From: Actinomycetota bacterium
Lineage (GTDB): Bacteria; Actinomycetota; Thermoleophilia; Solirubrobacterales; JACPNS01
Reading direction: 5' to 3'
Length of the DNA: 50,202 nucleotides
Assembly: GCA_016219715.1 (NCBI GenBank)
Contig: JACRKX010000058.1
Coordinates: 1-50,202 of the forward strand
The notes beneath the pieces were generated by a model. It was not told the origin of the DNA. It did not search any database and saw only the letters and a list, made by a program, of their open reading frames with translations. Shown here piece by piece: positions 42,354-50,202 of the stretch. Within the stretch, counting starts at the first letter, position 1. Each line of letters starts with the position of its first letter. Made by a program: the position numbers and the translations under genes.

Positions 42354-43907
42354 TCAGAAAAGCGGTGCCAGCACCGCGTCGATCAGGTGCGGGCCGGGTT
42401 CGGCGTAGGCCGCGCGCAGCTGCTCGGCGAGTTCCTCGCAGGTCGTGGCGCGCGTGGCGGGAACGCCCATACCCTGGGCGATCGGCACGAAGTCGATGTG
42501 CGGGCGCGAGAGGTCGAGCAGTTCGCCGGCCTTATCGCCGCTGGGCTCGGCGCCGACCCGCTCCAGCTCCATGCGCAGGATCGCGTAGGCGCTGTTGTTG
42601 AAGATCACAGTCGTGACGTTTAGCTGCTCGCGCGCTTGAGTCCAGAGGGCGCTGAGCGAGTACATCGCGCTTCCGTCGGCCTCGAGATTCAGCACCGGGC
42701 GGTCGGGGCAGGCGAGCGCCGCGCCTGTGGCCACCGGCATGCCCTGGCCGATCGCGCCGCCGGTCAGTGTCAGCACGTCGTGGCGCGGGGCGCCGGCGGT
42801 CGTGAAGGGCAACGACACCCCCGAGGTGTTGCTCTCGTCGGCGATGATCACGTTCTCGGGCAGGGTGCAGGCGATCGTCTCGGCCATCGCGTGCGCGTTC
42901 AGTTCGCCGCTGGGCATCTCGGGCAGCCACGGCTGTTGCAGCTCGGGCTCGGCGCCTGGGGCGACCTTCTCGGCCAGTCGCTGGAGCGCGCTGGTGACGT
43001 CGTCTCCCAGGCCGGCGAGTGTGTGCACGCTGCAGTCCTCGGGAACGAGATCGCCAGGGCGGCCCGGGTAGGCAAAGAACGAAACCGGTGCCTTCGCGCT
43101 TGCCAGAACGATGTGCTTGATCCCGGCGAGCTGTGCCTCGACCTGCTCCGCGAGATAGCCCAGCCGCGGCACGACCGGCAGGCCGGCGCCGCGTTCGATG
43201 CGGGCGGGGAAGGTTTCTGCCACAAGCTGTGCGCCGGTCGCGGCGGCGATCGCACCGGCGGCCATCAGCGCCGGTTCGCGCAGCGCCGAGCCGCCCAGCA
43301 GGATCATCACGCCTTCGCCCGAGGTGATCGCGGCGGCAACCTCGTCGATCGCGGCGTCGGAAACCTCGGTCGCGGGAGTGGGTTCGACCGCGGCAGCCGG
43401 TTCGCCGCCGTCGCCCCACGAGACATCGGCGGGCAGGATCAGGTTGGCCACGCGCCCCGGTGTGGCGCGGGCGGCTGCAACGGCATCGGCGCCGTCGCGT
43501 GCGACGTCGGCCGTCTCGGTACTGCTGCGCACCCAGCCCTTGAGCGTGCCTGCCATAGCCTCGATGTCGCTCTGCAGCGGCGCGTCGAACTTCGCGTGGT
43601 AGGTGGCGTGGTCGCCGATCACGTTGACGACGGGCGTGTGCGCGCGGCGCGCGTTGTGCAGGTTCGCCATGCCGTTGGCGAGGCCCGGCCCGAGGTGCAG
43701 AAGCGTGGCGGCCGGCCGGCCGGCCATGCGGGCGTAGCCGTCGGCGGCGCCGGTAACGACGGTCTCCTGCAGGCCAAGCACGCCGCGCATCTCGGGTACG
43801 TCGTCGAGCGCGGCGACGAAGTGCATCTCTGAGGTGCCGGGGTTGCCGAAACAGATGTCTACGCCGCTGTCGACCAGCGTGCGGATCAGTGCTTGTGCGC
43901 CATTCAT
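42354..43907 (-). CDS. ThDP-dependent enzyme, acetolactate-synthase/benzoylformate-decarboxylase-like
   Basis: A 517-residue ThDP enzyme. The N-terminal PYR domain has FGNPGTSEMHF and the catalytic Glu in GLQETVVTGAADGYAR (about residue 50). The C-terminal PP domain has LEADGSAMYSLSALWTQAREQ, then IFNNSAYAILRMEL as the Mg/ThDP motif. The phrase SALWTQA is closer to benzoylformate decarboxylase and related 2-oxoacid decarboxylases than to acetolactate synthase, and no regulatory IlvN subunit is nearby. Start is ATG 43907, seven bases after the FAD oxidase gene on the same strand; the frame open to 43955 would overlap that gene. It probably acts on the 2-oxo acid made by that oxidase. Confidence 0.87.
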   Translation of the reverse strand: MNGAQALIRTLVDSGVDICFGNPGTSEMHFVAALDDVPEMRGVLGLQETVVTGAADGYARMAGRPAATLLHLGPGLANGMANLHNARRAHTPVVNVIGDHATYHAKFDAPLQSDIEAMAGTLKGWVRSSTETADVARDGADAVAAARATPGRVANLILPADVSWGDGGEPAAAVEPTPATEVSDAAIDEVAAAITSGEGVMILLGGSALREPALMAAGAIAAATGAQLVAETFPARIERGAGLPVVPRLGYLAEQVEAQLAGIKHIVLASAKAPVSFFAYPGRPGDLVPEDCSVHTLAGLGDDVTSALQRLAEKVAPGAEPELQQPWLPEMPSGELNAHAMAETIACTLPENVIIADESNTSGVSLPFTTAGAPRHDVLTLTGGAIGQGMPVATGAALACPDRPVLNLEADGSAMYSLSALWTQAREQLNVTTVIFNNSAYAILRMELERVGAEPSGDKAGELLDLSRPHIDFVPIAQGMGVPATRATTCEELAEQLRAAYAEPGPHLIDAVLAPLF

Positions 43908-43914
43908 GTGTCGA

Positions 43915-45315
43915 TCACTCCCCGGCGGCGGCCGTTTCGAGGTCGAAGACGACACCTGGGTTGAGGATGCCTTCGGGATCGAAGGCCTGCTTTACGCGCC
44001 GCATCAGAGCGATCTTCACCGGGTCTTCGAGCGCGTTGAAGTACTGCTTCTTTGCCCGGCCGATGCCGTGTTCGGCGGAGATGGCGCCGCCCAATTCGAG
44101 CGCCAGGTCGAAGAGCGCGGTCATCAGCAGCTGGAGCTTTTCGTCGTCGGCCTGGAAGAGGGCGAGGTGAACGTTGCCGTCTCCGGCGTGGCCGGCGCCG
44201 ACGACCAGAGACTCGTGCGCCGCCGCGAGTTCGCGCGCCCGGCTCATGAACTCGGGCATTGCGCCGCGCGGTACGACCGTGTCGACGATCTCCGCGGCGC
44301 CGGCGTTCTTGCCGGTCCAGAAGGCGTTTTCGCGGGCCGTGATCAGTTGCTCGGCCTGCTTGTCGGCGAGCGAGTAGACATCTACGGCGCCGAGCTGTTC
44401 GAGTAGCTGGCCGGCGTCGATCACGTCGGCTTCGAGCCGTTCGGCGTCGCGCTGCTCGACCGTGACGACGAGGTATGCCTGTGCGCTGTCGCGCACCTCA
44501 TCGGGAACTCCCAGCTCCATCTGTGCGGTGTAGACGATCGCTGCCATCGTCAGCGCGTCGACGTACTCGAGCAGCGTCGGTTCGAGGCCGGACGCCAGGA
44601 ACTTCGGCACGGCCGCGGTGACCGCGTCGAGGTCGGCGAACGGCGCCAGCAGGGTGGAGCGCACGGCGAAACGGGGGCGCAGCTTCAAGGTGGCCTCCGT
44701 GACCAGCGCAAGCGCGCCTTCGCTGCCGATGATCATCTGGGTCAGGTCGTATCCGCTGCTGCGCTTGACGATCGCGCCGCCGTCGCGGATGATCTCGCCG
44801 GTGGCCAGCACGGCCTGCACGCCGAGCACGTTCTCGCGTGTGACGCCGTAGCGCACCGCGCGCATGCCGCCGGCGTTGGTGGCGATGTTGCCGCCGACCG
44901 TCGCGCTCATCTCGCCGGGATATACGGCGTAGACGAGGCCGTGCTTCGCGGTCTCGGTCTCGAGCTCGTTGAGAGTGACTCCCGGCTGTACTACCGCCGT
45001 GTGGTTCGTCTCGTCGATCGAAAGGATCTTGTTCATGCGCGCGAAGTCGATGACGATGCTGTCGCCCGCGCCGACCGCCGCGCCTGAGAGGCCGCTGCCG
45101 CTGCCGCGCGCTGTGACCGGAACGCGCTCCGCGCTCGCCAGTTCGAGGATTTCGGAAACCTGTTCGGCGTTCGCCGGCTTGACGATACGGGCGGGTGCGC
45201 TGGGCTCGCCGTGCAGCGCCTCGTCGTGCGTGTAGTCCTCGGCCTCGGCGGAAGCGCCGTCGATTACGTATTCGGCGCCGACGATCGCGGCAAGTTTCTG
45301 AGCCAGTTCCCCCAT
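43915..45315 (-). CDS. FAD-linked oxidase, GlcD/D-2-hydroxyacid dehydrogenase family
   Basis: A 466-residue flavoprotein of the VAO type. The FAD-binding segment is PVTARGSGSGLSGAAVGAGDSIVIDF (about residues 69-95) and the FAD pocket continues in ATNAGGMRAVRYGVTRENVLG. The C-terminal cap ends in AISAEHGIGRAKKQYF with the usual His. It should oxidise a D-2-hydroxy acid such as glycolate, D-lactate or a longer acid to the 2-oxo acid. The ThDP enzyme follows with a seven-base gap, so they are co-transcribed. Length is normal for the family; the partner subunits GlcE and GlcF are absent. Confidence 0.91.
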   Translation of the reverse strand: MGELAQKLAAIVGAEYVIDGASAEAEDYTHDEALHGEPSAPARIVKPANAEQVSEILELASAERVPVTARGSGSGLSGAAVGAGDSIVIDFARMNKILSIDETNHTAVVQPGVTLNELETETAKHGLVYAVYPGEMSATVGGNIATNAGGMRAVRYGVTRENVLGVQAVLATGEIIRDGGAIVKRSSGYDLTQMIIGSEGALALVTEATLKLRPRFAVRSTLLAPFADLDAVTAAVPKFLASGLEPTLLEYVDALTMAAIVYTAQMELGVPDEVRDSAQAYLVVTVEQRDAERLEADVIDAGQLLEQLGAVDVYSLADKQAEQLITARENAFWTGKNAGAAEIVDTVVPRGAMPEFMSRARELAAAHESLVVGAGHAGDGNVHLALFQADDEKLQLLMTALFDLALELGGAISAEHGIGRAKKQYFNALEDPVKIALMRRVKQAFDPEGILNPGVVFDLETAAAGE

Positions 45316-45424
45316 AGCCCTCAGGATGTTATAGGGAACGCACAGGTTCCTTACTACGGATTTCCCGCAGACCTCATTCCGGCGCCGCGGGATCGCTCGC
45401 GGCGCCGGTGCAAAGTGGGCTTCG

Positions 45425-45973
45425 CTACGCCTTCAGGTCTCGTATCGAGAACGCCAGCACGATCGCGGTGATGCCCCGGATCATCGCCGCCGCCGCCACC
45501 CAGACGATCAGCAGCGCGGCGCTGCGGCCGAAGTAGCCGGTCGCCCAGAAGGCTAGTCCGACCTGCACGATGCCGGCCAGCAGCGTCACCCACCACAGCG
45601 GGAACTCGCGGTTCATGAAGGCGACCACGATGTCGAAGGTTCCCTTGAACAGCAGGAACCAGCCGATCACCGCGGCCAGCGCCACAAACGTGTCCTGCGG
45701 ATGGAAGAGCGCGACGACTCCGACGATTATCAGCACTACTCCGAGGCCGGCGTAGAGCCATCTGAGGCTGTCGACGACCATCGTGAGCGCCAGGTCGGAG
45801 AGCCCGGCGCCGATGAAGACGAGGCCGGCCAGCAGGCCGACGGCCGACACCGACGAGGCGTCGAACTGCAGGACGATCAGCGAGACGATCATCCAGACGA
45901 TTCCGACGATCAGCGGAATCCACCAGAACCGGGCGAGATCGCGCACGTCGGGCGCCGAAATGGAGTTCTCCAT
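45425..45973 (-). CDS. HdeD/DUF308-type membrane protein
   Basis: A 182-residue protein of six hydrophobic helices (WWIPLIVGIVWMIVSLIVL; VGLLAGLVFIGAGLSDLAL; WLYAGLGVVLIIVGVVALF; LAAVIGWFLLFKGTFDIVVAF; WWVTLLAGIVQVGLAFWATG; AALLIVWVAAAAMIRGITAIV), the plan of the HdeD acid-resistance family. ATG 45973 has GGAAAGGAAAG just upstream and is preferred over the frame to 46000. The family's role beyond acid tolerance in E. coli is unknown. It is divergent from the lipoprotein gene. Confidence 0.9.
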   Translation of the reverse strand: MENSISAPDVRDLARFWWIPLIVGIVWMIVSLIVLQFDASSVSAVGLLAGLVFIGAGLSDLALTMVVDSLRWLYAGLGVVLIIVGVVALFHPQDTFVALAAVIGWFLLFKGTFDIVVAFMNREFPLWWVTLLAGIVQVGLAFWATGYFGRSAALLIVWVAAAAMIRGITAIVLAFSIRDLKA

Positions 45974-46089
45974 TGCTTTCCTTTCCCGGGGACGGCGCAA
46001 CCGGGCGCGCCACCACGGATGGTTGCATTGCGTCGCAGTCTATGGATGGTTCCGGCATCGCGGCCGCCCGCTTGCATAGGATGCGGCCG

Positions 46090-46530
46090 ATGCCTCGTTC
46101 TGCCCTCAAACAGCCGCTCACGATCGCGCTTGCCATGTTCGCCGCCGCGCTGCTTGCCGGCTGCGGCGAGTCGAAGGAAGAGAAGGCGCTGAACGCCGTT
46201 TGCTCGGCCAAGGCCGGCATCGAGACGGCCGTGGGTGACCTCAAGGCGATCACGCCGGCCACGTTCACCTCGCAGCAGGTCCAGAACTCGATCCAGTCGA
46301 TCCGCGACGACCTCTCGACGATTCAGGAGAACGTCCCGGCGCTCTCCGACTCCGCGCGCCAGCAGGTTCAGACCGCAAACCAGCAGTTCCGCTCCGAACT
46401 CACCGCGGTCGCCGCCGAGATCCTCAAGACGCTTTCCGCGCAAGACGCCGCCACCAAGCTCCAGCAGTCCTTCACGGATCTCGCCGCCGCCTATGAGCAG
46501 GCGTATGCGTCCGTGCAGTGCCCGTCCTGA
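46090..46530 (+). CDS. Lipoprotein of unknown function
   Basis: A 146-residue lipoprotein. Signal peptide and lipobox are clear: a basic start (PRSALKQ), a hydrophobic core and LLAGC, after which the mature protein begins with Cys23. The rest is helical, Gln/Ser/Ala-rich (QQVQNSIQSIRDDLSTIQENV), probably coiled coil, and ends in VQCPS. ATG 46090 is chosen over the ATG at 46081 and over the longer frame because it gives a normal signal length. It is anchored on the outer face of the membrane. Function unknown. Confidence 0.82.
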   Translation: MPRSALKQPLTIALAMFAAALLAGCGESKEEKALNAVCSAKAGIETAVGDLKAITPATFTSQQVQNSIQSIRDDLSTIQENVPALSDSARQQVQTANQQFRSELTAVAAEILKTLSAQDAATKLQQSFTDLAAAYEQAYASVQCPS

Positions 46531-46538
46531 CATCTCGC

Positions 46539-47042
46539 GTGTTGGTCGGCGCCGATGGAGACAACTGGCGGGTGTTTCGACGCTGGTACCCAGATCGTGG
46601 CCGGCTCGATCGCCATCGGCGCTTTCGCAGGCCCGGCAAGGACGCTCTCGACATCGATGCGATCAATTTGCTCGGATCCGGTATCGATGGCGGGCTAACG
46701 GGAATCGCAATCTCGATCATCGCGTTCGCCGCTCTGGTGCTCGTGTTCTTGCTGGTGGTATTCGTCTTGCTGCCGGTAATCGGCGTAGCCTTCGAGGTCG
46801 CTCTGATCGTGCTCTTCTTCACTTCCGGGCTATTCGGCCGGATCGTCTTGCGTCGCCCGTGGGTGGTTGAAGCGAAGAATCTCACCGAGCCGGGCAAGTC
46901 GCGCCGCTACGCCGTGAAGGGCTGGCTGCGTTCGCGCCGCGCTATTGCCGAGATCAAGAGCGGTCTGGCGACCGGCGGACTGCCGGCGATGGTCGAAGGG
47001 GCGGTGTTGCTTGACTCGTCCACGGAAGGGGCGGATCTGTAG
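46539..47042 (+). CDS. Small membrane protein of unknown function
   Basis: A 167-residue protein with GTG start giving VLVGADGDNWRVFRRWYPDR. Two long hydrophobic segments follow (GIAISIIAFAALVLVFLLVVFVLLPVIG and VAFEVALIVLFFTSGLFGRIV, about residues 54-103), then a basic, soluble C-terminus (VKGWLRSRRAIAEIKSGLATGGLP). GTG 46518, overlapping the lipoprotein gene, is an alternative start; neither has a good ribosome binding site. I do not recognise the family. It is followed by the GAF gene after 12 bases, so they may be co-transcribed. Confidence 0.65.
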   Translation: MLVGADGDNWRVFRRWYPDRGRLDRHRRFRRPGKDALDIDAINLLGSGIDGGLTGIAISIIAFAALVLVFLLVVFVLLPVIGVAFEVALIVLFFTSGLFGRIVLRRPWVVEAKNLTEPGKSRRYAVKGWLRSRRAIAEIKSGLATGGLPAMVEGAVLLDSSTEGADL

Positions 47043-47054
47043 TTTCTTTGAGAG

Positions 47055-47768
47055 ATGACGCAACCGGAGCTCTCAGACACGCGTCTGCTCGAATTCTCGC
47101 GGCGGCTTCAGTTCGCCAACGACTACGACGCCATGCTCAACGATCTCTGCCGCGAGGTGCGCGAGGCGACCGGGTATCAGACTGCCTGGATCGGCGTCTA
47201 CCTGCCCGAGCACAACACCTTCAAGATCTTGACCCTCCAGGCCAAGGGCACTCCCGTCGAGTGGGATACTGCCGATGAGATCCCGGTCGCAGACGATCCG
47301 TACCTCTCGCGCCTGCTCGAAGACCGGGCGGTGGCGATCGTCGAGGACGCCCAGATCGACCCGAACGTCAATCGGGAGATCGTGACCGAACTCGGCAACC
47401 GCACGATCGTGAACCTGCCGATGTCCTTCGGCGACGCCGCGTTCGGCGCGCTTGGCACCGGCACGTTCGGAGACGAGGGCGTACGCCTGCCGACCGCCGA
47501 GCAGCTCGACTACCTGCAGAAGCTCACGAGCACCGTCACGGCGGCGTCCGTGCGCATCCTCAAGCTTGAGCAGCGTCGCCTTGAGCGCCGGGCCATGTCG
47601 GCCACGCTGCTCGACGAACTCAACGACCTCGTCGCGGCGATCGAGGCCGATGCCGCCGCGCTGCCCGAGGCGGCCGGGCCGGCCGGAAGGAAGATCGCCG
47701 AACGCGCCCACCGCGCCGCCAAGCTGGTCGAGCACGGCCGCTCCGCGATAGCCATCAACCACAGCTGA
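47055..47768 (+). CDS. GAF-domain protein
   Basis: A 237-residue protein. Residues about 15-160 form a GAF domain (YDAMLNDLCREVREATGYQTAWIGVYLPEHNTFKIL, then VAIVEDAQIDPNV and IVNLPMSFGDAAFGALGTGTFG), a small-molecule or redox-sensing fold. The C-terminal third is a helical, Ala/Arg/Glu-rich segment (KLEQRRLERRAMSATLLDEL), probably coiled coil. There is no kinase, GGDEF or HTH output domain, so it may act through a partner. A weak GAGAG precedes the ATG. Ligand unknown. Confidence 0.85.
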   Translation: MTQPELSDTRLLEFSRRLQFANDYDAMLNDLCREVREATGYQTAWIGVYLPEHNTFKILTLQAKGTPVEWDTADEIPVADDPYLSRLLEDRAVAIVEDAQIDPNVNREIVTELGNRTIVNLPMSFGDAAFGALGTGTFGDEGVRLPTAEQLDYLQKLTSTVTAASVRILKLEQRRLERRAMSATLLDELNDLVAAIEADAAALPEAAGPAGRKIAERAHRAAKLVEHGRSAIAINHS

Positions 47769-47793
47769 CCGGCGCTTGACTGCCCGGTCAGCA

Positions 47794-48714
47794 ATGCCGA
47801 TCGTCGTTGGAGCGGGTCGTTCGGGTACGACGCTGCTGCGCGTGATGCTCGATTCGCATAGCGAGTTTGCCGTCCCGCCGGAGACTGGGTTTCTGATCGA
47901 GCTGGCGGCGCTCGCCGACGGAGATGCCTCGGCCGGGCTGGACGACTTCCTGCGCGTGCTGCTGGCCGACCTCCACTGGCCAGAGCTGGCCTTGGGCGAA
48001 GACGAGCTACGTGCCGAACTCGACAAGCTGGAGCCGTTTGCCATCGACGAAGCCGTGCGTTGCGTCTACCGCCTGTTCGCGGTCGCCCACGGGAAGCCGC
48101 GCTACGGAGACAAGACACCGGTCTACGTGCATCACATGCCGGCTATCGCCAGGCTCCTACCCGAAGCGCACTTCATCCACATCATCCGCGACGGCCGCGA
48201 CGTGGCGCTCTCGATGCGTCCGATGTGGTTCTCGCCCGGCGATGCGATGGAAGCGCGCGCCGGCCAGTGGCGCGACTGGGTGTCGGCCGGCCTGCGCGAC
48301 GGGCCGCTCGTGCCTCACTACATCGAGGTGCGCTACGAGGACTTGGTGAGCAGGCCCGAGGCGACGTTGCGAGACATCTGTGCGTTCGTAGGGGTCGGCT
48401 TCGAGCCGGGAATGCTCGACTACTCAAGTCGCGCCGCCGTCCGGCTCAGTGACGCGCGCGACTTCCGAGGCCCCGACGGCGAACTGATCGTCACCGCCGA
48501 GGACCGGCGGTCGGCGCACCGTCTACTGCTCGAACCGCCGCGATCCTCGCGGGCCGGAAGATGGCGACGAGAACTCTCGCTCGACGAGCTCGACGAGTTC
48601 GAGCGCGTCGCCGGGGCCCTGCGCCGCCAGCTTGGTTACCCGCCGCCGCCTGCCCGTTCGCGCGCGGCGCGAGTCGTGCAGAAAATACGGCGAAATTCCG
48701 CCCACAACTATTGA
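47794..48714 (+). CDS. Sulfotransferase-family protein
   Basis: A 306-residue PAPS-dependent sulfotransferase. The 5'-phosphosulfate loop is VGAGRSGTTLLRVMLDSHSEF at residues 4-24, the 3'-phosphate site includes HIIRDGRDVALSM (about 129-141) and the later phrase VRYEDLVSRPEATL follows in family order. It would transfer sulfate from PAPS to a hydroxyl group of a lipid or glycan. ATG 47794 is chosen; TTG 47776 is an in-frame alternative. No PAPS-synthesis genes are nearby. Its stop codon overlaps the -35 element of the downstream promoter. Confidence 0.88.
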   Translation: MPIVVGAGRSGTTLLRVMLDSHSEFAVPPETGFLIELAALADGDASAGLDDFLRVLLADLHWPELALGEDELRAELDKLEPFAIDEAVRCVYRLFAVAHGKPRYGDKTPVYVHHMPAIARLLPEAHFIHIIRDGRDVALSMRPMWFSPGDAMEARAGQWRDWVSAGLRDGPLVPHYIEVRYEDLVSRPEATLRDICAFVGVGFEPGMLDYSSRAAVRLSDARDFRGPDGELIVTAEDRRSAHRLLLEPPRSSRAGRWRRELSLDELDEFERVAGALRRQLGYPPPPARSRAARVVQKIRRNSAHNY

Positions 48715-48739
48715 CATCCGGCCGCCGGCGGCTTATGTT
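48711..48739 (+). promoter_or_regulatory. Strong sigma-A-type promoter of the 37-residue peptide gene
   Basis: A perfect -35 TTGACA (48711-48716), a 17-base spacer and TATGTT (48734-48739) define the promoter. The -35 overlaps the TGA stop of the sulfotransferase gene. It gives a leader of roughly 80 bases before the ATG at 48825. Confidence 0.65.
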
Positions 48740-48824
48740 GAATCAGCCGCGCGACCTGGGGGAATCGCGGCGGAGCGCACACAGCACGGCAGACGGATCT
48801 AGTGAGCGCAAGGGGGGATTTTCA

Positions 48825-48938
48825 ATGGAGTACGAAATCGAAGCGAAGCCGCGGCGGAACCTGATCTCGGCACTGATCGTCGCGTCGGCCACCGTTTGGT
48901 CATTCACGCTCGTGTCCAGCGTGAGCGCGTTCGTTTGA
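48825..48938 (+). CDS. 37-residue membrane peptide
   Basis: A very short gene coding for MEYEIEAKPRRNLISALIVA and then a hydrophobic stretch ending in SVSAFV: an acidic/basic N-terminus with one helix of about 20 residues. It has its own strong promoter and an excellent ribosome binding site (AGGGGGG seven bases before the ATG), which makes it much more credible than its length suggests. The longer frame open from 48561 lies inside the sulfotransferase gene and is rejected. It could be a single-pass membrane peptide or a secreted pre-peptide with a signal-like sequence. Function unknown. Confidence 0.7.
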   Translation: MEYEIEAKPRRNLISALIVASATVWSFTLVSSVSAFV

Positions 48939-48990
48939 GCCTGAAGCCGGCGGGTGACGACCCGTCGGCGCTGGGCGTTAGCCTGCCTCG

Positions 48991-50181
48991 ATGGCAAGGT
49001 GGCGAGTTCGGCGGTCAGCCGTTCACGAGACGAGCGCCGGCCCTGAGTACGTAGAGATCGATCCCAGCGAGCTTCAGGGCATGTTCGCGGCACCGTCGTG
49101 GTTGCGCGACGCTGGCATGTCTGCCTGGCTGCTGGTCGGCGTGACTCTGCTGCTTGCCGGAATGATCTGGCTGCTGTCGCTGACGGCGACGATCGTCATG
49201 CCGCTGCTCACGGCGGGAATAATCGCCGCGGTCTCCGGCCCGCTGGTTACCTTGCTCGGGCGCGTAGGCCTGCCGCGCGGAGCCGGCGCGGCGATCGTGA
49301 TGCTTTCGTTCGTGGTGCTCGCGCTCGGCGTGACGACGATGATCGTCGGCGGTATCACTCAGCAGACCGAGAACCTCAGCCGGCAGCTAGCGGACGCCAC
49401 GCAACGCATCGAAGACGGCCTCGAGCAGCTCGGCATCAGCGAGCGATCTGCCTCCCAGGCCACCGACACCGGCGGCAAGTCGGTCACGCATAGCGCGAAG
49501 GGCCTGCTCAGCGGCGTCGCTTCGGGCATCGGCACGATCGCGTCGCTTGCCTTCTTCCTGGCGATGACCGCCCTTAGCCTGGTCTTCCTGCTCAAGGACG
49601 GACCGCAGATTCGCCGCTGGACCGAACGGCGGATGGGGGTCCCGCCGCAGGTCGCCCACGTCGTCACGCAGCGCCTCATCCAGTCGCTGCGCGGCTACTT
49701 CTTCGGCGTCACGATCGTCGCCGCCTGGAACGCGCTGCTGGTCACGATCGGCGCTCTCGTGCTGGGAGTTCCGTCGATCGGCACGCTCGCGCTGGTCACC
49801 TTCATCGGCGCCTACATTCCCTACCTCGGCGCCTGGGCTGCCGGCGCATTCGCAGTACTGATCGCGCTGGGCAGCGTCGGCCCCGACGCCGCGATCGCGA
49901 TGGCGGTGGTCGTGCTGCTGGCAAACGGTGTGCTGCAGCAGGTCGTGCAGCCGATCGCCTATGGCGCGGCGCTCGGCATTCACCCACTGGCGGTGCTCGT
50001 GGTCACGATCGGGGGCGGGGCGCTGTTTGGCGCGGTCGGGTTGATTCTCGGCGCTCCGGTCACGTCGGCGATCGTCCGCATATCGGCCGATCTCGCGGCC
50101 GCGCGCAACACCGCCGCGTCCGATCCCGGGTCAGATAGCGACACCGGCCCCGAAGCGGCCGGCGCTCCCGCGCCGGCTTGA
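48991..50181 (+). CDS. AI-2E family membrane transporter, second copy
   Basis: A 396-residue polytopic protein. N-terminal hydrophobic helices (WLLVGVTLLLAGMIWLLSL and IVMPLLTAGIIAAVSGPLV), a helical soluble region (about residues 130-170), and the family region FIGAYIPYLGAWAAGAFAVLIALG with QVVQPIAYGAALGIHPLAVLVVTIGGGALFGAVGLILGAP identify the AI-2E family. It differs from the paralogue at 39847 in its N-terminal tail and Asp/Pro/Ala-rich C-terminus (PGSDSDTGPEAAGAPAPA). ATG 48991 is the first of the frame. The gene is complete, with 21 bases left to the window edge. Confidence 0.9.
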   Translation: MARWRVRRSAVHETSAGPEYVEIDPSELQGMFAAPSWLRDAGMSAWLLVGVTLLLAGMIWLLSLTATIVMPLLTAGIIAAVSGPLVTLLGRVGLPRGAGAAIVMLSFVVLALGVTTMIVGGITQQTENLSRQLADATQRIEDGLEQLGISERSASQATDTGGKSVTHSAKGLLSGVASGIGTIASLAFFLAMTALSLVFLLKDGPQIRRWTERRMGVPPQVAHVVTQRLIQSLRGYFFGVTIVAAWNALLVTIGALVLGVPSIGTLALVTFIGAYIPYLGAWAAGAFAVLIALGSVGPDAAIAMAVVVLLANGVLQQVVQPIAYGAALGIHPLAVLVVTIGGGALFGAVGLILGAPVTSAIVRISADLAAARNTAASDPGSDSDTGPEAAGAPAPA

Positions 50182-50202
50182 GGGCAGCTCAGCCTTGCTG
50201 CT

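Noticed and set aside
42354-43907. Branched-chain amino-acid acetolactate synthase (ilvB)
   Set aside because: No ilvN or ilvC neighbours and the PP-domain phrase matches 2-oxoacid decarboxylases better; co-transcribed with a hydroxyacid oxidase.
39847-50181. Quorum-sensing (AI-2) export inferred from two AI-2E family genes
   Set aside because: The family name is historical and members include ion antiporters; no luxS or lsr gene is present.
1-50202. CRISPR arrays, tRNA or rRNA genes, insertion sequences, prophage
   Set aside because: No regularly spaced repeats, cloverleaf candidates, transposase motifs or terminal inverted repeats were seen on reading both strands.

Overview
The window is high-GC DNA (coding regions have strong G/C third-position bias) from an actinobacterium, most likely of the Thermoleophilia/Solirubrobacterales type. 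That placement is inferred from gene content: an AlkB-rubredoxin pair, a WS/DGAT wax-ester/TAG synthase, TreT-like trehalose synthase, CsoR-CopZ-CopA and methyl-accepting proteins. No rRNA or tRNA is present to confirm it. I see no tRNA, rRNA, CRISPR array, transposase or phage gene. Apart from a toxin-antitoxin pair it reads as ordinary chromosome.

Layout. 0-6 kb: two secreted proteins, an acyl-CoA synthetase divergent from alkane monooxygenase plus rubredoxin, and a methyltransferase. 6-9.3 kb: a TetR regulator preceded by two perfect palindromes, then a protein with two 6TM-GGDEF units. 9.3-13.6 kb: copper homeostasis (csoR divergent from copZ-copA, with a CsoR-like operator between) followed by a TreT-like glycosyltransferase. 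13.6-14.3 kb: VapBC-like toxin-antitoxin. 14.3-17.2 kb: a ferredoxin divergent from a Fe-S-type regulator, hemerythrin and polytopic membrane protein that look like a nitric-oxide/redox-stress operon. 17.3-19.9 kb: WS/DGAT and two uncharacterised genes. 20-25.6 kb: three tandem MCPs behind a motility-sigma (sigma-28/sigma-D) type promoter. 25.7-30 kb: alpha/beta hydrolase, erythromycin-esterase-like protein, K+-independent-type pyruvate kinase and phosphoribosyltransferase. 30-32.5 kb: two translationally coupled radical SAM/SPASM enzymes resembling AhbC and AhbD of alternative heme synthesis. 32.5-50 kb: a FAH-like DUF protein, 2,4-dienoyl-CoA reductase, SHOCT and PH-domain membrane proteins, an MFS exporter, two AI-2E-type permeases, an FAD oxidoreductase, a ThDP enzyme coupled to a GlcD-like oxidase, HdeD-like, lipoprotein, GAF and sulfotransferase genes, and a 37-residue membrane peptide with its own strong promoter.

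How it fits together. AlkB/rubredoxin, FadD, FadH and WS/DGAT together outline alkane uptake to fatty acyl-CoA, beta-oxidation and storage as wax ester or triacylglycerol. The alkB and WS/DGAT promoters share a spaced motif (TTACAC-N8-TGTTAnAT) at the same distance from the -10, which suggests common control. The most interesting unexplained pieces are that shared promoter motif, the hydrolase/esterase/pyruvate kinase/PRTase cluster, the Fe-S regulator/hemerythrin/membrane-protein operon, the tandem diguanylate cyclase, and the AhbC/AhbD-like pair in an apparently aerobic organism. All functional calls are from reading motifs; no database search was run.
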